Shown here piece by piece: positions 1-12,060 of a stretch of 64,000 bases of DNA (its first letter is position 1; every line of letters starts with the position of its first letter). The stretch is from NCBI GenBank assembly GCA_004352715.1, contig SCFE01000001.1, forward strand, positions 5,666,893 to 5,730,892. Direction: 5' to 3'. The notes under the pieces were generated by a model that saw only the letters and a program-made list of their open reading frames with translations, was not told the origin of the DNA and made no database searches. Made by a program: the position numbers and the translations under genes. This stretch comes from Hofstenia miamia. Lineage: Eukaryota > Xenacoelomorpha > Acoela.

Positions 1-1136
1 AATTTTGAAATTTGAGTTATGGAAACTTTATGCAATTTCTAGAAGTGTTCTTTACAAAAATATTTGGTTTTGATAGCAATGTTTGTTTAAGAATGATCAG
101 CGTGCAAATTCTCTAACTATATTCCAATCATATTCTGCTTAAAATGCAGATATCCTAACTGCATTCCAAGCATATTGCTTACAAAATGCAAATATCCTAA
201 GTATCCAATAATAAGCATTGATTTCAAGTATTATCAAATCCGCAGCATTGTTGTGCAAACCTAATTAATTATGGAAGGAGATTGAAACAGCAAGCTTTGT
301 GATATATTTTAAAATTTGAATATTTGGTAATATATTGGGAAATTCTGTAAAATCAGCTACTAAGAAATACATGGATTTACATTTTTATGTATCTGAACTC
401 AACAAAGATATTTACACTGCAACAAATTTTCACTAACAGTGATACAAATTCCAGGAGGAAAAGGCTGACGTCCTTACCATGCTACCATATATGATTGGAG
501 ATGACTTAGTTAATGGAAGCATTATTGAATAACTAAACATTAGGATATCAATATAAATAGACTACGGTTTATGTCGGCTTATATTTAAAATACAATATAT
601 ACATGTGCTCGGGTATTAAAAACGCTAATGATAATGTATTTCTGAATACATGCATCATAAAATTTTGTTTAGAGAACTGCTTTTGTTTTAGAATTTACAT
701 AATGTAATAAAATTGAATTGCAGTGCAACATTCCCATGATGCTGAACATTATTTTGCATTCTAGCAGTAAAAAATATTTTAGAACAATTGTCCTAACTGA
801 ATACTAATAACTAGAAATGAGCGCGGTACAGGTTTTGTTAAACTGTTTCCACCGCAGAGGAAAAAACTTCACCGCTAACTAACGCAATGCCTGTTTTTTA
901 CCGCAAATCACCGAAATAAATGAAATTTTATCGCAATATACCGGAACAATGACGATTTTATCTTCGTAATAAAAAAAGATATTTCTGAATTGTTTTTAGG
1001 GTTATAGATCATTCGTACAACAGCTTAAAGACCAATTCTTAGAAATTTTGGCATTTCGTTCAATTTTATTTTGATAATATCAAATGAAGTATGTAAAAAT
1101 TTCTTTTAATATTTTGTATGTGAAATCTGTTTTGAT
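1..1136. other. Gene-free AT-rich stretch
   Basis: No frame with coding character on either strand. Around 815-960 there is a short stretch with repeated ACCGC/CCGCA words that looks like the interior of a degenerate non-autonomous DNA transposon, but I found no matching inverted termini. Confidence 0.4.
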
Positions 1137-1640
1137 TCAGTATATGTTGTTAAGCTTAGATAAAATTGTTTTTGATTCACCTGCATATACTTGTATGCCG
1201 TACATTATAATAGAATTAACTAGGGAATTAAATAAAATTTTAGTTTCATATTGATTTAAAAATCTTTTTACTTTTAATATTATATAGAAATTTCTCATTG
1301 ATCTTTTATAAACTTGGGCAATGTTTTTTAAATGAAAGCATATTAATGGTAAATCCAATATATTTCATTGTTGTTACTGAGGCATAATCATTTCTAATGA
1401 CTTTCTATAATTAATTTCAAATTTGTTTTCTTCATACCAAGATTTGATCTTATCATTAATTAAATGTGTTAAGTCTAAATTTTCAAGAGTTGGAAGACAA
1501 ATCAGCATACTTAATAATAGAATCATTTGTAATATTTCAAGAGTCACAATTTAAAGAATCACTACATATATTGAACAGAAATGGACCACAAACGGAGCCT
1601 TAAGGAACACCTTTGTTGATCTTTTCAATATCCAAAAGTC
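1137..1640 (-). pseudogene. Reverse transcriptase, distal half (motifs B, C, thumb), of minus-strand non-LTR element
   Basis: Read on the minus strand from about 1640 downward, the sequence gives KINKGVP*GSVCGPFLFNI (RT motif B, the Gln codon replaced by a stop), then IIKYAD (motif C region) after a frame break, then an open thumb/C-terminal segment of 73 codons ending at 1137. This is the missing second half of the element whose first half lies at 4600-7906 on the same strand; a plus-strand element sits between the two halves. Stops and frame shifts make it non-functional. The clade is probably Jockey/I-like because the 5' part has a three-knuckle gag. Confidence 0.72.
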
Positions 1641-4595
1641 TTTCAATCGATAACTCTAAATTTAAAATATTTAGAAAGGACAGAAATCCAACTTTTCATT
1701 TTAATAAGACAAAAGGAGGTGGTGACATGTTTTTAATACCTAAAATACTCAAACCAAAACTTAGGACAGATATAGCAAAAGATTCAACTTATGAAATTCT
1801 TTGGGTTGAAATTCAAAACCCAGACAAAAATTTTAATAGTCAATTATTAAATATCTCTTATTGTCCAAATAAAACTTATATAAATAACTTTTTCTTACAA
1901 ATGGAAGATGAATTTTCTACTGCTCTGAGTTATAACACGAATATAATGGTAATGGGAGACTGGAATGTAAATCTTCTAAACAATAACGAAAAAAAGTAAG
2001 CTTGGCAATTTTCTCAATACTTTCAATATTTCACTAATAAATAAAAAAATTCCTTCTAGAATTTCTGCTAATAGTAAAACGCTTATTGACTATTTCATGA
2101 TATCAGAAAATGCTTCGTCTTATAATTATTTTTGTTTTGAATTTCCATATTCAGATCACTGCCTTATAGCTACTTATTCGAATATTCTAAAAGTTTGTAA
2201 ACCCTCTAAATCTTGGATAAAAATACGAGAAAAATCAACAGAAAATGTCGAAAAACTTCGATAGTATTTAAAAATCGAAAACTGGAATTCGATATATTCA
2301 TCATTAACACCTAATGAAATGCTATCACATTTTACAAAAACTTTACTTTTCTACTTGGATATATGCTGCCCAGAAAAATATATTCTTTCATCCGAAAATA
2401 CCAAAAAAACTCAGAATAATGTTTCAAAACCATGGATTGATTCTAAATGCCTCGATTTAATCGAAATAAAGAAACAGAAATTGAAAAAATACTTAAATTT
2501 CCAAACATTGGAAAATCATAATGCTTATAAATCTGCACGAAATTTATGTAATATTGCTATAAGGAAAGCAAGTAATAATTATTCCCGTTTTCAGTATCAA
2601 AGTCTTTCTTCCCAAAAAAATAAATGGGAATTTGTTAACAATTTGCTAAATAGAAAAAACATGCGAACCGAAGAAATAGAAAGAATATACTATAAAGATA
2701 AATCCATTACAAATAAGAAGGAATTCTGCAATGCTTTCAATGAAGTTTTCCTAAATTTAGGAAACTACAACGGTATGAATGTACCTTTTTGCCTTAATAA
2801 ACCCAAAGGAACTCCAACCTCTTTCTCTTTTCGTTTTGCAACAAAATATGAAATCATAAAGTCGATACAATGTTTAAAAAATAAATCCAGTGGACCCTCT
2901 CTAATACCAACGTGGTTCCTAAAACTCTCAGGTGACTTAATAGCTGAACCAATATGCTACATTTTAAATAATTGTATAAAACACTCCTTTTTTCCAGATG
3001 AATTAAAATTGGCAAATATAACACCATTATTTAAAAGAAATGATCCCGAAGATTGCGAAAATTATAGACCCATTTCGATCACTTCTCCAATCAGCAAAAT
3101 TTTTGAACGAATTCTTTTTAATCAAATTAACGAACATCTTTGTAAACATGATCTCTACTCCAAAACACAATATGGTTTTCGTAAAGGTATTTCTACGAGC
3201 AACGCTTGAATACAAGCTACAGAAAAATGGCGATCAACAATAAATGATAATAAATACTCAGCAATTGCTTGCTTAAACCTCTCGAAAGCTTTCGATTCCA
3301 TAGACCGCAGTATCTTACTACAAAAAATTAAATTTCTAGGTTTTTCTAATGACAGCATAGGTCTTATCTCCAGTTACTTATACAATCGCATGCAAAGAGT
3401 TAAAATTAATGAATCTTTTTCAGATTGGGTATGCACTAAAAATGGGGTTCCTCAGGGTACAATTTTGGGTCCCTTATTATTTAATATTTACATAAATGAT
3501 TTGTCCGAGCAAGTAACATGTGACGTTATACAATATGCAGATGACACAATATTATTTCATTCTAATAAATTTCCCGAAAAAGCGGTTCAAACTCTCGAAA
3601 CAAACTGTGCTTCTCTTGCTAAATATTTTGCTTCTATAAAACTAAGAGTAAATCCACTAAAAACCCAATTCTGTATTGTTAAATCAAAAACTAAATCTAC
3701 TGATACTTTAAAATACAAACTTAATTTCAACGGCATTCAAATAAAACAGGTTGAGTCTTTTAAGTACCTCGGAATAATTTTTGACATACATCTAAATTTT
3801 GAAGAGCAACTAAATCATGTTATTAGAAAAATGGCCATATCGATTAAAGCAATTAACTTAATTTCTCAAAAACTTCCAACTAAAGCAAAAATTCAATTAA
3901 TATATGCTCTAATATTAAGTCATTTTAACTATGCCAATGTACTCTACACAGATATAAACCAAAAATTTCTCAGGAAATTCCAAGTGCAACTAAATTGGGC
4001 TATCAAAGTAGCAGTAAATAATCATAGCTTTAATAAGAATAATGAATATAGAAAAATTTCAAAATTATTTTTACATCCGCAATGTTACATCCATATAAAT
4101 GTCTTAACGACGTTCTTCAAAATAGTTAACAATACTTTCCCATACTACAAAAATGACTTTCTTGCTGCAAAATTAGTCAATAAACAAAATAAAAGAACAC
4201 ACATAGTTCAACTTATTAGGTATAAAAAACGAATAATGAAAAATTCATTTCTAAACACTGCTATAAATATGTGAAATGAATTACCAAAATATATTAAACA
4301 AATAAGTAAATTAAAAAACTTTAAAATGAATATTAAAAAATATTTTTGCACTTATAATATAAAAAAACTGAAATGGCGAGGTTATAAATTTTATAATCCT
4401 GATTACTCTATTAATAGAAACTAGCAATCGCCATAGCCCAAGTTAACCACTTTTTATTTGTAAATAGTCATTGTTTTCTTTTCTTTGTTTAATTTTGTAT
4501 TACTTTCTTGACGCTTTCAGAATTTGTTATCAGTATTTCTATTTATTGTTAAAACAATTTCTGAATATAGATTTTTCTTCTTCTTCTCTTCTTTA
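1640..4595 (+). mobile_element. 5'-truncated non-LTR retrotransposon (Jockey/CR1-like) inserted in another LINE
   Basis: Plus-strand element running from the middle of an AP-endonuclease domain through a complete reverse transcriptase to a 3' UTR that ends in TTC-rich sequence (about 4570-4590). On both sides the sequence returns to a minus-strand LINE at matching points of its RT (after motif A at about 4600, before motif B at about 1640), so this copy inserted later. The 5' truncation is typical of target-primed reverse transcription. I could not identify a target-site duplication by eye; the 5' boundary is uncertain by about 20 bp. Confidence 0.75.
1645..4424 (+). pseudogene. LINE ORF2: AP-endonuclease plus reverse transcriptase, broken
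   Basis: The endonuclease part shows FRKDRN, GGGD and MGDWNVNLL (the GDFN-type motif), then, after a +1 shift in the A-run near 1990, the YSDHCLIAT motif that closes the fold. The RT follows: ITPLFKR...NYRPISI (motif 1), YGFRKG (motif 2), LNLSKAFD (motif A), GVPQGTILGPLLFNIYINDL (motif B) and QYADDT (motif C, catalytic Asp pair), then a thumb. Breaks: frameshift near 1990, TAG at 2262, TGA at 3207 and TGA at 4272, where family members have Trp (the frame continues with NELP to a stop at 4422). Motif A has Asn where the first catalytic Asp is expected. The copy is dead but otherwise well preserved, hence fairly recent. Confidence 0.85.
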
Positions 4596-4599
4596 ACCA

Positions 4600-5396
4600 T
4601 TTGTTGTCTATTCCCAATAAAACTATCAAGTCAATTAAATGTGTTATATTGTTTAATTTTTCAAATAAAATGTAGTGATTTACATTGTCAAAGGCTTTCT
4701 TGATATCAAGGCTGATTAATATTACATAATCATAATTTTCATTTTTGTATTACAAAATTCTATTTTGCAGTTCAATAACAGCATTTGTTGTTGTTCCATT
4801 TGTTCTGAATCCATGCTGATTTATATTTAAATGTTTATTGTAGATATATTTGATGTGAAAATTAAACACGAGTTTTTCAAAAGTTCTTGCCAATATTGAA
4901 GTGATGCTAATTGGTCTTAAATTATGTAGTTTTGCCGGTTGTGATTTTGGAATTGGTATTACTATGGCAGTTTTCCAAATTTTGGAGAATTTAGCAGTTC
5001 TTAACGATTCCGTAAATATATAATGAACTATTGGTGTAATTATGTACCAAAATTTTTTAATAAACCAATAAGGTATTCCGTCGTATCCTGTTGATGCTTT
5101 TTGATACTTTTCAATGCATGATATACTTGATGCATTGTTAGGGTTGGAATCTCGTCACTATCTATACTAGGAGTTCTAGGTTGTTTGTAATTCAAATCAT
5201 TTGATATATTAGTAAACATTTTGTTGATTTCATTTGCATCAAATTCTTTATTCATCTTTGATAGTGTATTGCGTCCCATAAGTTGATTTACAGAAGCCCA
5301 CCATTTTTTTGGATTTTTCCTTGAAATACTTCTTTTAATTTCTTTATTAATTCTTTCAAACATTTCATTTGCTCTATGAAATTGTTTTTTACGCAT
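4600..5396 (-). pseudogene. Reverse transcriptase, proximal half (to motif A), of minus-strand LINE
   Basis: Minus-strand reading gives the RT palm entry with TGYDGIP, PIPKSQPAKLHNLRPISI, HGFRTNGTTTNAVIEL and, near 4690, ISLDIKKAFDNVNH, which is motif A with its catalytic Asp intact. The frame runs on to GIDNKWLK near 4600 and is then cut by the plus-strand LINE; motifs B and C resume at 1640. The first 118 codons (5396-5040) are open. A TAA at about 4750 and frame changes show decay. The SLDIKKAFD wording and the upstream gag suggest the Jockey/I group of non-LTR elements. Confidence 0.75.
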
Positions 5397-6384
5397 TAAT
5401 TTCTTCTTTTTTTCTCAATAAATATTTAATTTGAGGAGTCATGAAAATTGGATCCTTGTTTGTCATTTTAACATTAATGATTGGGCATGCTTTGTCAATG
5501 CAACTCTTGATTGTCTTACAAAATAATGCAGTCCCTTCATCAATATCGTATCGTATGATTTCTTCAAAATTTATATTATTCATTAAACAGTATAGTTTTT
5601 CAATAATTTTTCCATTAATAATTTGAAATGGAATTGTCACTTTTTCTGTACCTGTTATAAGTGAAGGTTCTGCTATTAATCCAAGATGATTTGTAGAAAC
5701 CCCAGCTTGAAATGTATAACAATTTTTATATAAATTAGGATGAGAGGTTATAACGTTATCTAGGTTTCTTAATTTTCTTGTATTTTCATTATTGCATTTT
5801 GTCATACATATAGAACTTGCAGCTCATCAACATTGAGATCATTAAAGTCACCACCAATAATAAAAAATAATGCTTGGTTACTTAAAATTAAAATTTCTAT
5901 GCAATCAGAGATACAATCTCGCACTTCATTTTTCTTAGCAACAGTTAAATTTGGTGGATTATACAATCCGGCAATATACATTAACTTCTTATTAAACAGT
6001 ATTTTGATCCACAATAATTCTATATGAATTGCTTCAGTAATTAGGAGATTACTTTCAATATTGCTTTTAACATAAATACATACACCACCATCTCTGTGCT
6101 TTGTATTCGAAATTTCACGATCTTTTCTAAAACAAAAATATCCAGCCAGTTGAGGATAACTTTCAGATATTTCAGTCAAACCAAGTTTCACTAACTATAC
6201 AGACATCTATTTTATATGTGAGAATAGCAATTAATAAGGAATTTAAATCTTTTATGTTTCTTAGAGTTCTAGAATTTATTACTAAAATCCTTGGAGCTTC
6301 TAGTTTTAAGGAAAGTGAATAATTATAACTATTGTTACTTTGATATGCCTCACTTGGTATGAATGGAGTTGCATAATTGTTCAA
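5389..6384 (-). pseudogene. AP-type endonuclease domain of minus-strand LINE
   Basis: Three overlapping minus-strand open segments together make an apurinic-type endonuclease. 6384-6172 carries ILVINSRTLRNIKDLNSLL and VSETWFD (motif with the catalytic Glu); 6191-5802 carries FRKDRE, DGGVCIYVKS, IAGLYNPP and GGDFNDLNVDEL (catalytic Asp/Asn pair); 5805-5389 carries LDNVITS and STNHLGLIAEP, where the usual SDH has become TNH. Each junction is a frame break. It lies between the gag (upstream, 6439-7906) and the RT half (5396-4600), the standard LINE order. Confidence 0.78.
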
Positions 6385-6438
6385 ATTAGACTTAATTAGG
6401 TAAGAATCGTGAAAATTTACGTTTTCTAATTGTGTTAG

Positions 6439-7111
6439 TCAATCATCAGTTTCTGTTCTCTGCATTATTACCTTAATATTAGACAAATAAATAGGACAAT
6501 CTTTCGAAAAAGTAGAATGATTAAATTTTTCAAGGTATGAAGTGCTGCAATTTACACATTTATATTTACAAGGATTGTTCTTATTTGGACAATTTGTATA
6601 TATGTGATTTTCTGCACAGAACATACACACATGTGATTTTCTTAAACACTTATTTCTTGAGTGTCCATACATTCCACAGTTATAACACATACGTGCATAA
6701 AAATGTTCACTGACCTTTGCACATCTAAAGACCAATATGTATGCTGTTGTTAAGTAAGAATTTCCGTACTTTTGGGGATACTTTGACGAAATAATTGAGG
6801 TTTTGCTATATCCGTTAATTTTAGTAAATAATATTTCAAACATTGAATTATTTAAACCACACAAATCTTGCAACTTTGGTTTTTCAACTAATATTTTTTC
6901 TTTGATTTCAGGTGCACTTGAGTTTTCTAAAAAATAACTCGGTACATTTAGAATTTTTAGCTTAGGTGCAATTTTTTTGTATTCTACAAAATTATAAGAC
7001 ATATTTTTCCCGATATTATTTTTAATAACCTCAACCTCAGCTTTAGATTCACAAGCAAAAACAAGTTCATTATTCTTATTTGGGAATATCTTTCTAATTT
7101 TAGGAAAATCC
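6439..7111 (-). pseudogene. LINE ORF1 (gag) with three zinc knuckles, 3' copy of a tandem duplication
   Basis: The 187-codon open segment ends in three zinc knuckles: CYNCGMYGHSRNKC, CMFCAENHIYTNC, and a third Cys/His cluster CVNC...H...C followed by PIYL. This arrangement is typical of the nucleic-acid-binding gag-like ORF1 of I/Jockey-group LINEs, where it packages the element RNA. The upstream portion (about 7002-6700) is the usual pre-knuckle region with FFTKINGYSKTS-like sequence. This copy is cleaner than its duplicate at 7112-7730. Confidence 0.75.
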
Positions 7112-7730
7112 TTATTACCTTAATATTAGACAAATAAATAGGACAATCTTTCGAAAAAGTAGAATGATTATATTTTTCAGGGTATGAAGTGCTGCAATTT
7201 ACGCATTTATATTTACAAGGATTGTTCTCATTTGGACAATTTGTATATATGTGATTTTCTGCACAGAACGTACACACATGTGATTTTCTTAAACACTTAT
7301 TTCTTGAGTGTCCATACATTCCAGTTAGAACACATACGTGCATAAAAATGTTCACTGACCTTGCACATCTGAAGACCAATATGTATGCTGTTGTCAAGCA
7401 AGAATTTCCGTACTTTTGGGGATACTTTAACGAAAATAATTGAGGTTTTGCTGTATCCGTTAATCTTAGTAAATAATATTTCCAACATTGAATCATTTAA
7501 ACCACACAAATCTTGCAACTTTGGGTTTTCAACTAATATTTTTTCTTTGATTTCAGGTGCACATTTAGAATTTTTAGCTTAGGTGCAATCTTTTTGTATT
7601 CTACAAAATTATAAGACTTATTTTTCCCGATATTATTTTTAATAACCTCAACATCAGCTTTAGATTCACAAGGAAAACAAGTTCATTATTCTTATTTGGG
7701 AATATCTTTCTAATTTTAGGAAAATCCTTA
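6465..7730. repeat. 647-bp direct tandem duplication inside the gag gene
   Basis: The segment starting TTATTACCTTAATATTAGAC at 6465 recurs at 7112, and the matched sequence ends AGGAAAATCCTTA at 7114 and again at 7730. The unit spacing is 647 bp; the second copy is shorter by about 30 bp because of small deletions. Copies differ by scattered substitutions, so the duplication is not very recent or one copy decayed faster. Confidence 0.85.
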
Positions 7731-7906
7731 GAATCTTGAATTTCTTTAAGAATATCTTGAGTAACATTTGAAATATCAGTACTTGTTATAGGTTCTTTAT
7801 TCGCTAAATTTTTGCTTGTACATTTAATATAATAGCTGCTTGTTTGGTTTAATTTATTTAAATGTGACGACAGGCTTAAATATCGATTTCGATGTGTTAC
7901 CATCAT
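7112..7906 (-). pseudogene. LINE ORF1 (gag) 5' part plus second, decayed zinc-knuckle copy
   Basis: Starts with a 101-codon open N-terminal segment (7906-7601, MMVTHRNRYLSLSSHLNKLN) and continues into a second copy of the zinc-knuckle region. Here the first knuckle has lost CYNC (reads CVLTGMYGHSRNKC after a frame slip), while CTFCAENHIYTNC and the third cluster remain. About 28 bp present in the other copy, between the codons for the APEIK and KLKIL segments, are missing. The N-terminal part occurs only once, so this is the original 5' end of ORF1, with the duplication placed inside it. Confidence 0.7.
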
Positions 7907-7981
7907 CGTCAGTTTACAAAATATGCGTTAAATTAATTTACAATAAACTACACTAAATATAAATGATCTTATTACATACGC

Positions 7982-8560
7982 TTAGAATAAATTTAAGATC
8001 ATCATGCTTTGTTGTCGATTTAATAATTTACCCATTGTTGTTTCTTTTATATATATTGCCTCTGCTATTTTCGGATGTTTAGTTCTTAGTAAAATTTTAA
8101 ATTGATCTTCCTTAGTTTGATGGTGATGGGTAAAAATTTCTGAATTCAGATGACCTCTTAAATGCTCCTTAGATCTTTTTCTCAGATGTCGCTTAGTTTC
8201 ACCGATATATGATTTATCGCAATCATCACATGTATATTTGTAGACTAGGGCTCAAATCTTGGAGAAAACGTTAGAGTCAAAATCAAAATGGCGCATGAAA
8301 AATAGTTTACGCCAAAACCGGAACTGTCAATCAGACAAATCTGACCTGGCGAAATTATCTTTAAAACATTAAAAGCGGGTTACTCGATTCCATGTTTTTG
8401 TACAATTCTGGTTCTGTTTTGAGCCCACGATATGTTGTAATTATTTGTTCTTCAATAACTTTATTGCGACATCGATTGATTTCTCTACAGGAAAATTAGT
8501 ATAAAACACTAATGTCATATGATACCATGAAATTATTACTATCTTGCTTCGATATATTAT
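7982..8560 (-). pseudogene. Penelope-like element relic: RT motif A fragment fused to GIY-YIG endonuclease
   Basis: 8245-7982 is an 88-codon open frame with VYKYTCDDCDKSYIGETKRH, then RKRSKEHLRGH...H.HQT and a terminal FKILLRTKHPKIAEAIYIKE. This is the C-terminal GIY-YIG nuclease of Penelope-like retroelements: a CxxC zinc-binding pair just before the Y-I-G motif, then Arg and EH. Upstream (about 8560-8434) the minus strand reads SYDISV.YTNFPVEKSIDVA, the RT motif A region (usually SLFTNIPVDE) of the same class. In complete elements several hundred residues separate the two, so the middle has been deleted. A small inverted-repeat insertion lies between them. Confidence 0.65.
8248..8426. mobile_element. 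Small inverted-repeat insertion (MITE-like) in the Penelope relic
   Basis: A 179-bp segment begins GGGCTCAAA and ends TTTGAGCCC, separating the Penelope endonuclease frame from its upstream part. Removing it (with a couple of boundary bases) brings QHI directly before VYKYTC, the normal lead-in to the nuclease domain. Family and target-site duplication are uncertain. Confidence 0.5.
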
Positions 8561-10048
8561 TAGAAAAATACTTAGAATTTGTATTGGTTTTTTCTTCTGG
8601 TTGTTTCTACAAAATTTCCTTTAATTTATTTATCGGAAAAACCATTGCTACCATTATTGAGATTTAATGAAATTAACTATTATAAAATCAAGTAAATTAG
8701 AGGGAATAATTTTCAAAGAAGCTGTTGATAGTTTTGTAAGCTGAAATATTTTGAATGTTTTTGTTAAGGTTATTAAAAACCTTATAAACTCTCAGTTAAT
8801 GAATTCTCTAAATAAACAATTAACTTTGAACTATTGTCTTTTTTGTTTAAGTAAAAATTACTGAAAATCGTTTTCAAATATGTATCATGGAATCAATGGA
8901 TATTGAATTACTAGAATTTATGCAAAAATTATAAATAAATTATTCACTATGTAGAGCGCGATTATTGTGATGTTATACATTTATTTGGTACGTTATTAAA
9001 TTTGGTGATGTTGGTGCCACATATCTAAATAGGCCGATTCGTTCATTTTTGCAAATATAAATCTAATATATTGACATTACCTTTCAAAAATTAGATAAAT
9101 CGATTCAAAATGGATAACAGACCCCACCTGGCTACATCACTGGTCTGTGGATTCATTTCGAACCAATAAGTACTGTAAAACGGGGTAACTTGGAACGGTT
9201 TTCGATATGTTTTGTAATAAAAAGCATATAAACCATTATCTCAGAAGAACGAAACTTTACATAAACTGCAGGTTGTTCATCTATTTCAAAATAATATATC
9301 AGACATATCAAATAACTTTTATAAGAAGTTGAAAATAAACCAAGTTCAAAATCATAACATATTGAATGTAAATCTATACCCAGATATTTTAAAAGTGTTC
9401 AGGGGGCCTATTTTGAGGGGGCGCGCCCCTCGTCAGATATTTATATTTAAGTACAATTAGATCCTAACAAGTTAAGTTTATTATGATTGAATAAAACAAA
9501 AAGGAATAAAAATTGAAATTACATTAAACAAATATATTACTTCAATATTTCTAACTTGATATGTACAATGTATATATGCCTACAAGTTTTTTAGGAGTTA
9601 CTCACTCGTCATCATCAACGTGTAGACATAAATATGTATATATTTCTAGGAATTACCAACATAACAAACGTGTTCGAGAGATTCGCGGATCGAAAGAATA
9701 GAAGAATAATCCTTAAAAAATAATAATAATTTTTATTTTGTTCAATAAAAATTTTGGAATCAGTTTATTCGTTTTATTGTTTATATTATGGTAAAATAAA
9801 GATTTATATGTTGAATTTAAGCGTTTTAACAGATGAATGCACCATCTGTGGTAATTAGGTTTTAATCAGGATTGCATATGATAATGGAAATTGTCGTTCC
9901 AAGCCATTTGCAGATTGTGGAAATGGAAATGGAATAGAAATGGAAATCATTTTATGGAATGGAAATTTAGTGGAAATTTATGGAAATGAAATTTCAAAAA
10001 AGACATTTTCAACGCTATTGTAAATCTTCAAAACACCCTAAATATATT

Positions 10049-10052
<4 letters not shown>

Positions 10053-10094
<42 letters not shown>
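10053..10094. repeat. (TA)n microsatellite
   Basis: About 42 bp of uninterrupted alternating TA. Confidence 0.95.
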
Positions 10095-10100
<6 letters not shown>

Positions 10101-12018
10101 ATTTTAAGAACAGTCGCAAAATGCATTAAAAATACCCAAAATGTATCTCTGGTACACTGGTTTAGCTAAAGAAAGTCTAACTTCCATGCGTAAATTTCGC
10201 AAATGTTGCCCTGATTTCAGGTAGTTTTGGTTCCAAACCTGCATGTGCACATGTAAATTTTTTAATATTAATGACACCGCAATTAATATAATTATTAACA
10301 GAAAGTTTGTGATGCATTCGCGTTTACTGCATGAATATGTCCATATATCATCGCTATGCATATATTGCTTTAAATTTATTCAATTTTAATTCGATTTTGT
10401 ACAGAACTAGAACTGAATTTAACGGAAATAATTACTAGATATGAAATTGAAATGGCCTTGGCTGAGGTCAGAATCAAAAGTTTTACAAAATTTAATTGTG
10501 TGTACCCTAGCAGTTTCAACAAAACCAATATTTCACATGTCTGTACTAAGTTGTAATTTTTCTTCACAATATTGTCAACTTGACAGACTCGCAGGGTACT
10601 ACAGGACCTAGCCGCCCAATGAGATTTTACTGGTCTCAGTACAATGAGTCTGGGACTAACATGGAGTGATATCAGAAATGTAGAACCTGGAGCCAGGGAT
10701 TACACAAAGTTACTCATTATAATTCCTATTTTGATCACAATAGAAGTTATGATGGGGTACCAATGTCACTAACGGACCAGACAATTTCATGGGATTGAGA
10801 TTGGTCTAAACCCAGTGGGACTGAATGGTACTAACTCCAGTAACCCTAGCATTAGCTCTAATAGTTATGAAAAGATGTAGAATTTAATGGAAAAATATGG
10901 AAATGTTTTTAAAATAGTTATGGAAATGGAATGAAAATGAAAGAGAATGGCATTCAAGCCTGATTTTATTATTCTGTAAGTCTTGCCAATGTCTAGAAAG
11001 TGAAATTTTTTCTTTAAGGAAATTAAAAACAATACAATTTCTGGAAGGTAAGCTACCAATGTAATATAAGTCAATTCTAATATTTTGATTTTAGTTTCAG
11101 TCATTCACTTGATAATATACCTCAACCTCAATGAGCCTGAAATAAATTATTGCAGAAAAGCTTTAGAATATAAAAACTATATAAATATTTTTTTCAATTA
11201 TTCAAACGTGATATATGTTCTATTCAATATCAAATCAACACAAATCAAGTTGACTCAAACTTTATTATTACATTTCAAGTCAAGTCGGGTCGGATACTCG
11301 CGTGACCAATCACATAATCCAACCATAGCCTTAGATACTTAGATCCTTAGAGATCCTATTTACAGAATTTCTTCCACTGAATCAACGTTCAATGTTCAAT
11401 GGCACTATTGCGTTATGTACTTGAATTGATACAAAAAGAGACGACTTGACCCACATTAGTAAATTGCATATGTGATCTACTAACTTTTTCGCACTACTGT
11501 ACAGTGTACATAAGTGAAATTTTTTGTAAATTACAGTGCATTTATAATAATATTTAAGTAAATATGATTATGCTAATTGTTACGTGCTTTCGTAGCATAA
11601 GATTTGAGAAACTCCAAGACTAAATTAGCTGACCGGTATGAACAGAGAGACATCTCAAATTGACAGGTGAAGTGAAATTAAGGGTGACCAGGTCCGGTCC
11701 TGTAGTCAGTACCGACCGGCTTTCATCTCTGGTTTTACAGAACCCATATTGTTTGATCAATTTGATATCATTTTAGTTAATTAGATGGAAAACATCTATT
11801 TACCTCTGTATGGTTTGGTACAAGTATCACTATCATAGATGCGAAACAACAAAAATGAGACTCAGTATCAGTATATATTTACTGTATTTTACCTATGCAA
11901 CATTAATAGCAAACTTTTTGTTCATTTATGATTGGTTTTAAACAAGGAGTACATAATAACAGGACATGACACCGAAAATCTCGCTTAAAACTTGAGGGCT
12001 GGCAAAATGATATTTTTC

Positions 12019-12060
12019 ATACACAATGAAATTTATAGCATACACAATGAAATTTATAGC
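12019..12060. repeat. 21-bp unit repeated twice
   Basis: ATACACAATGAAATTTATAGC occurs back to back at 12019-12039 and 12040-12060 with no mismatch. Confidence 0.95.
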
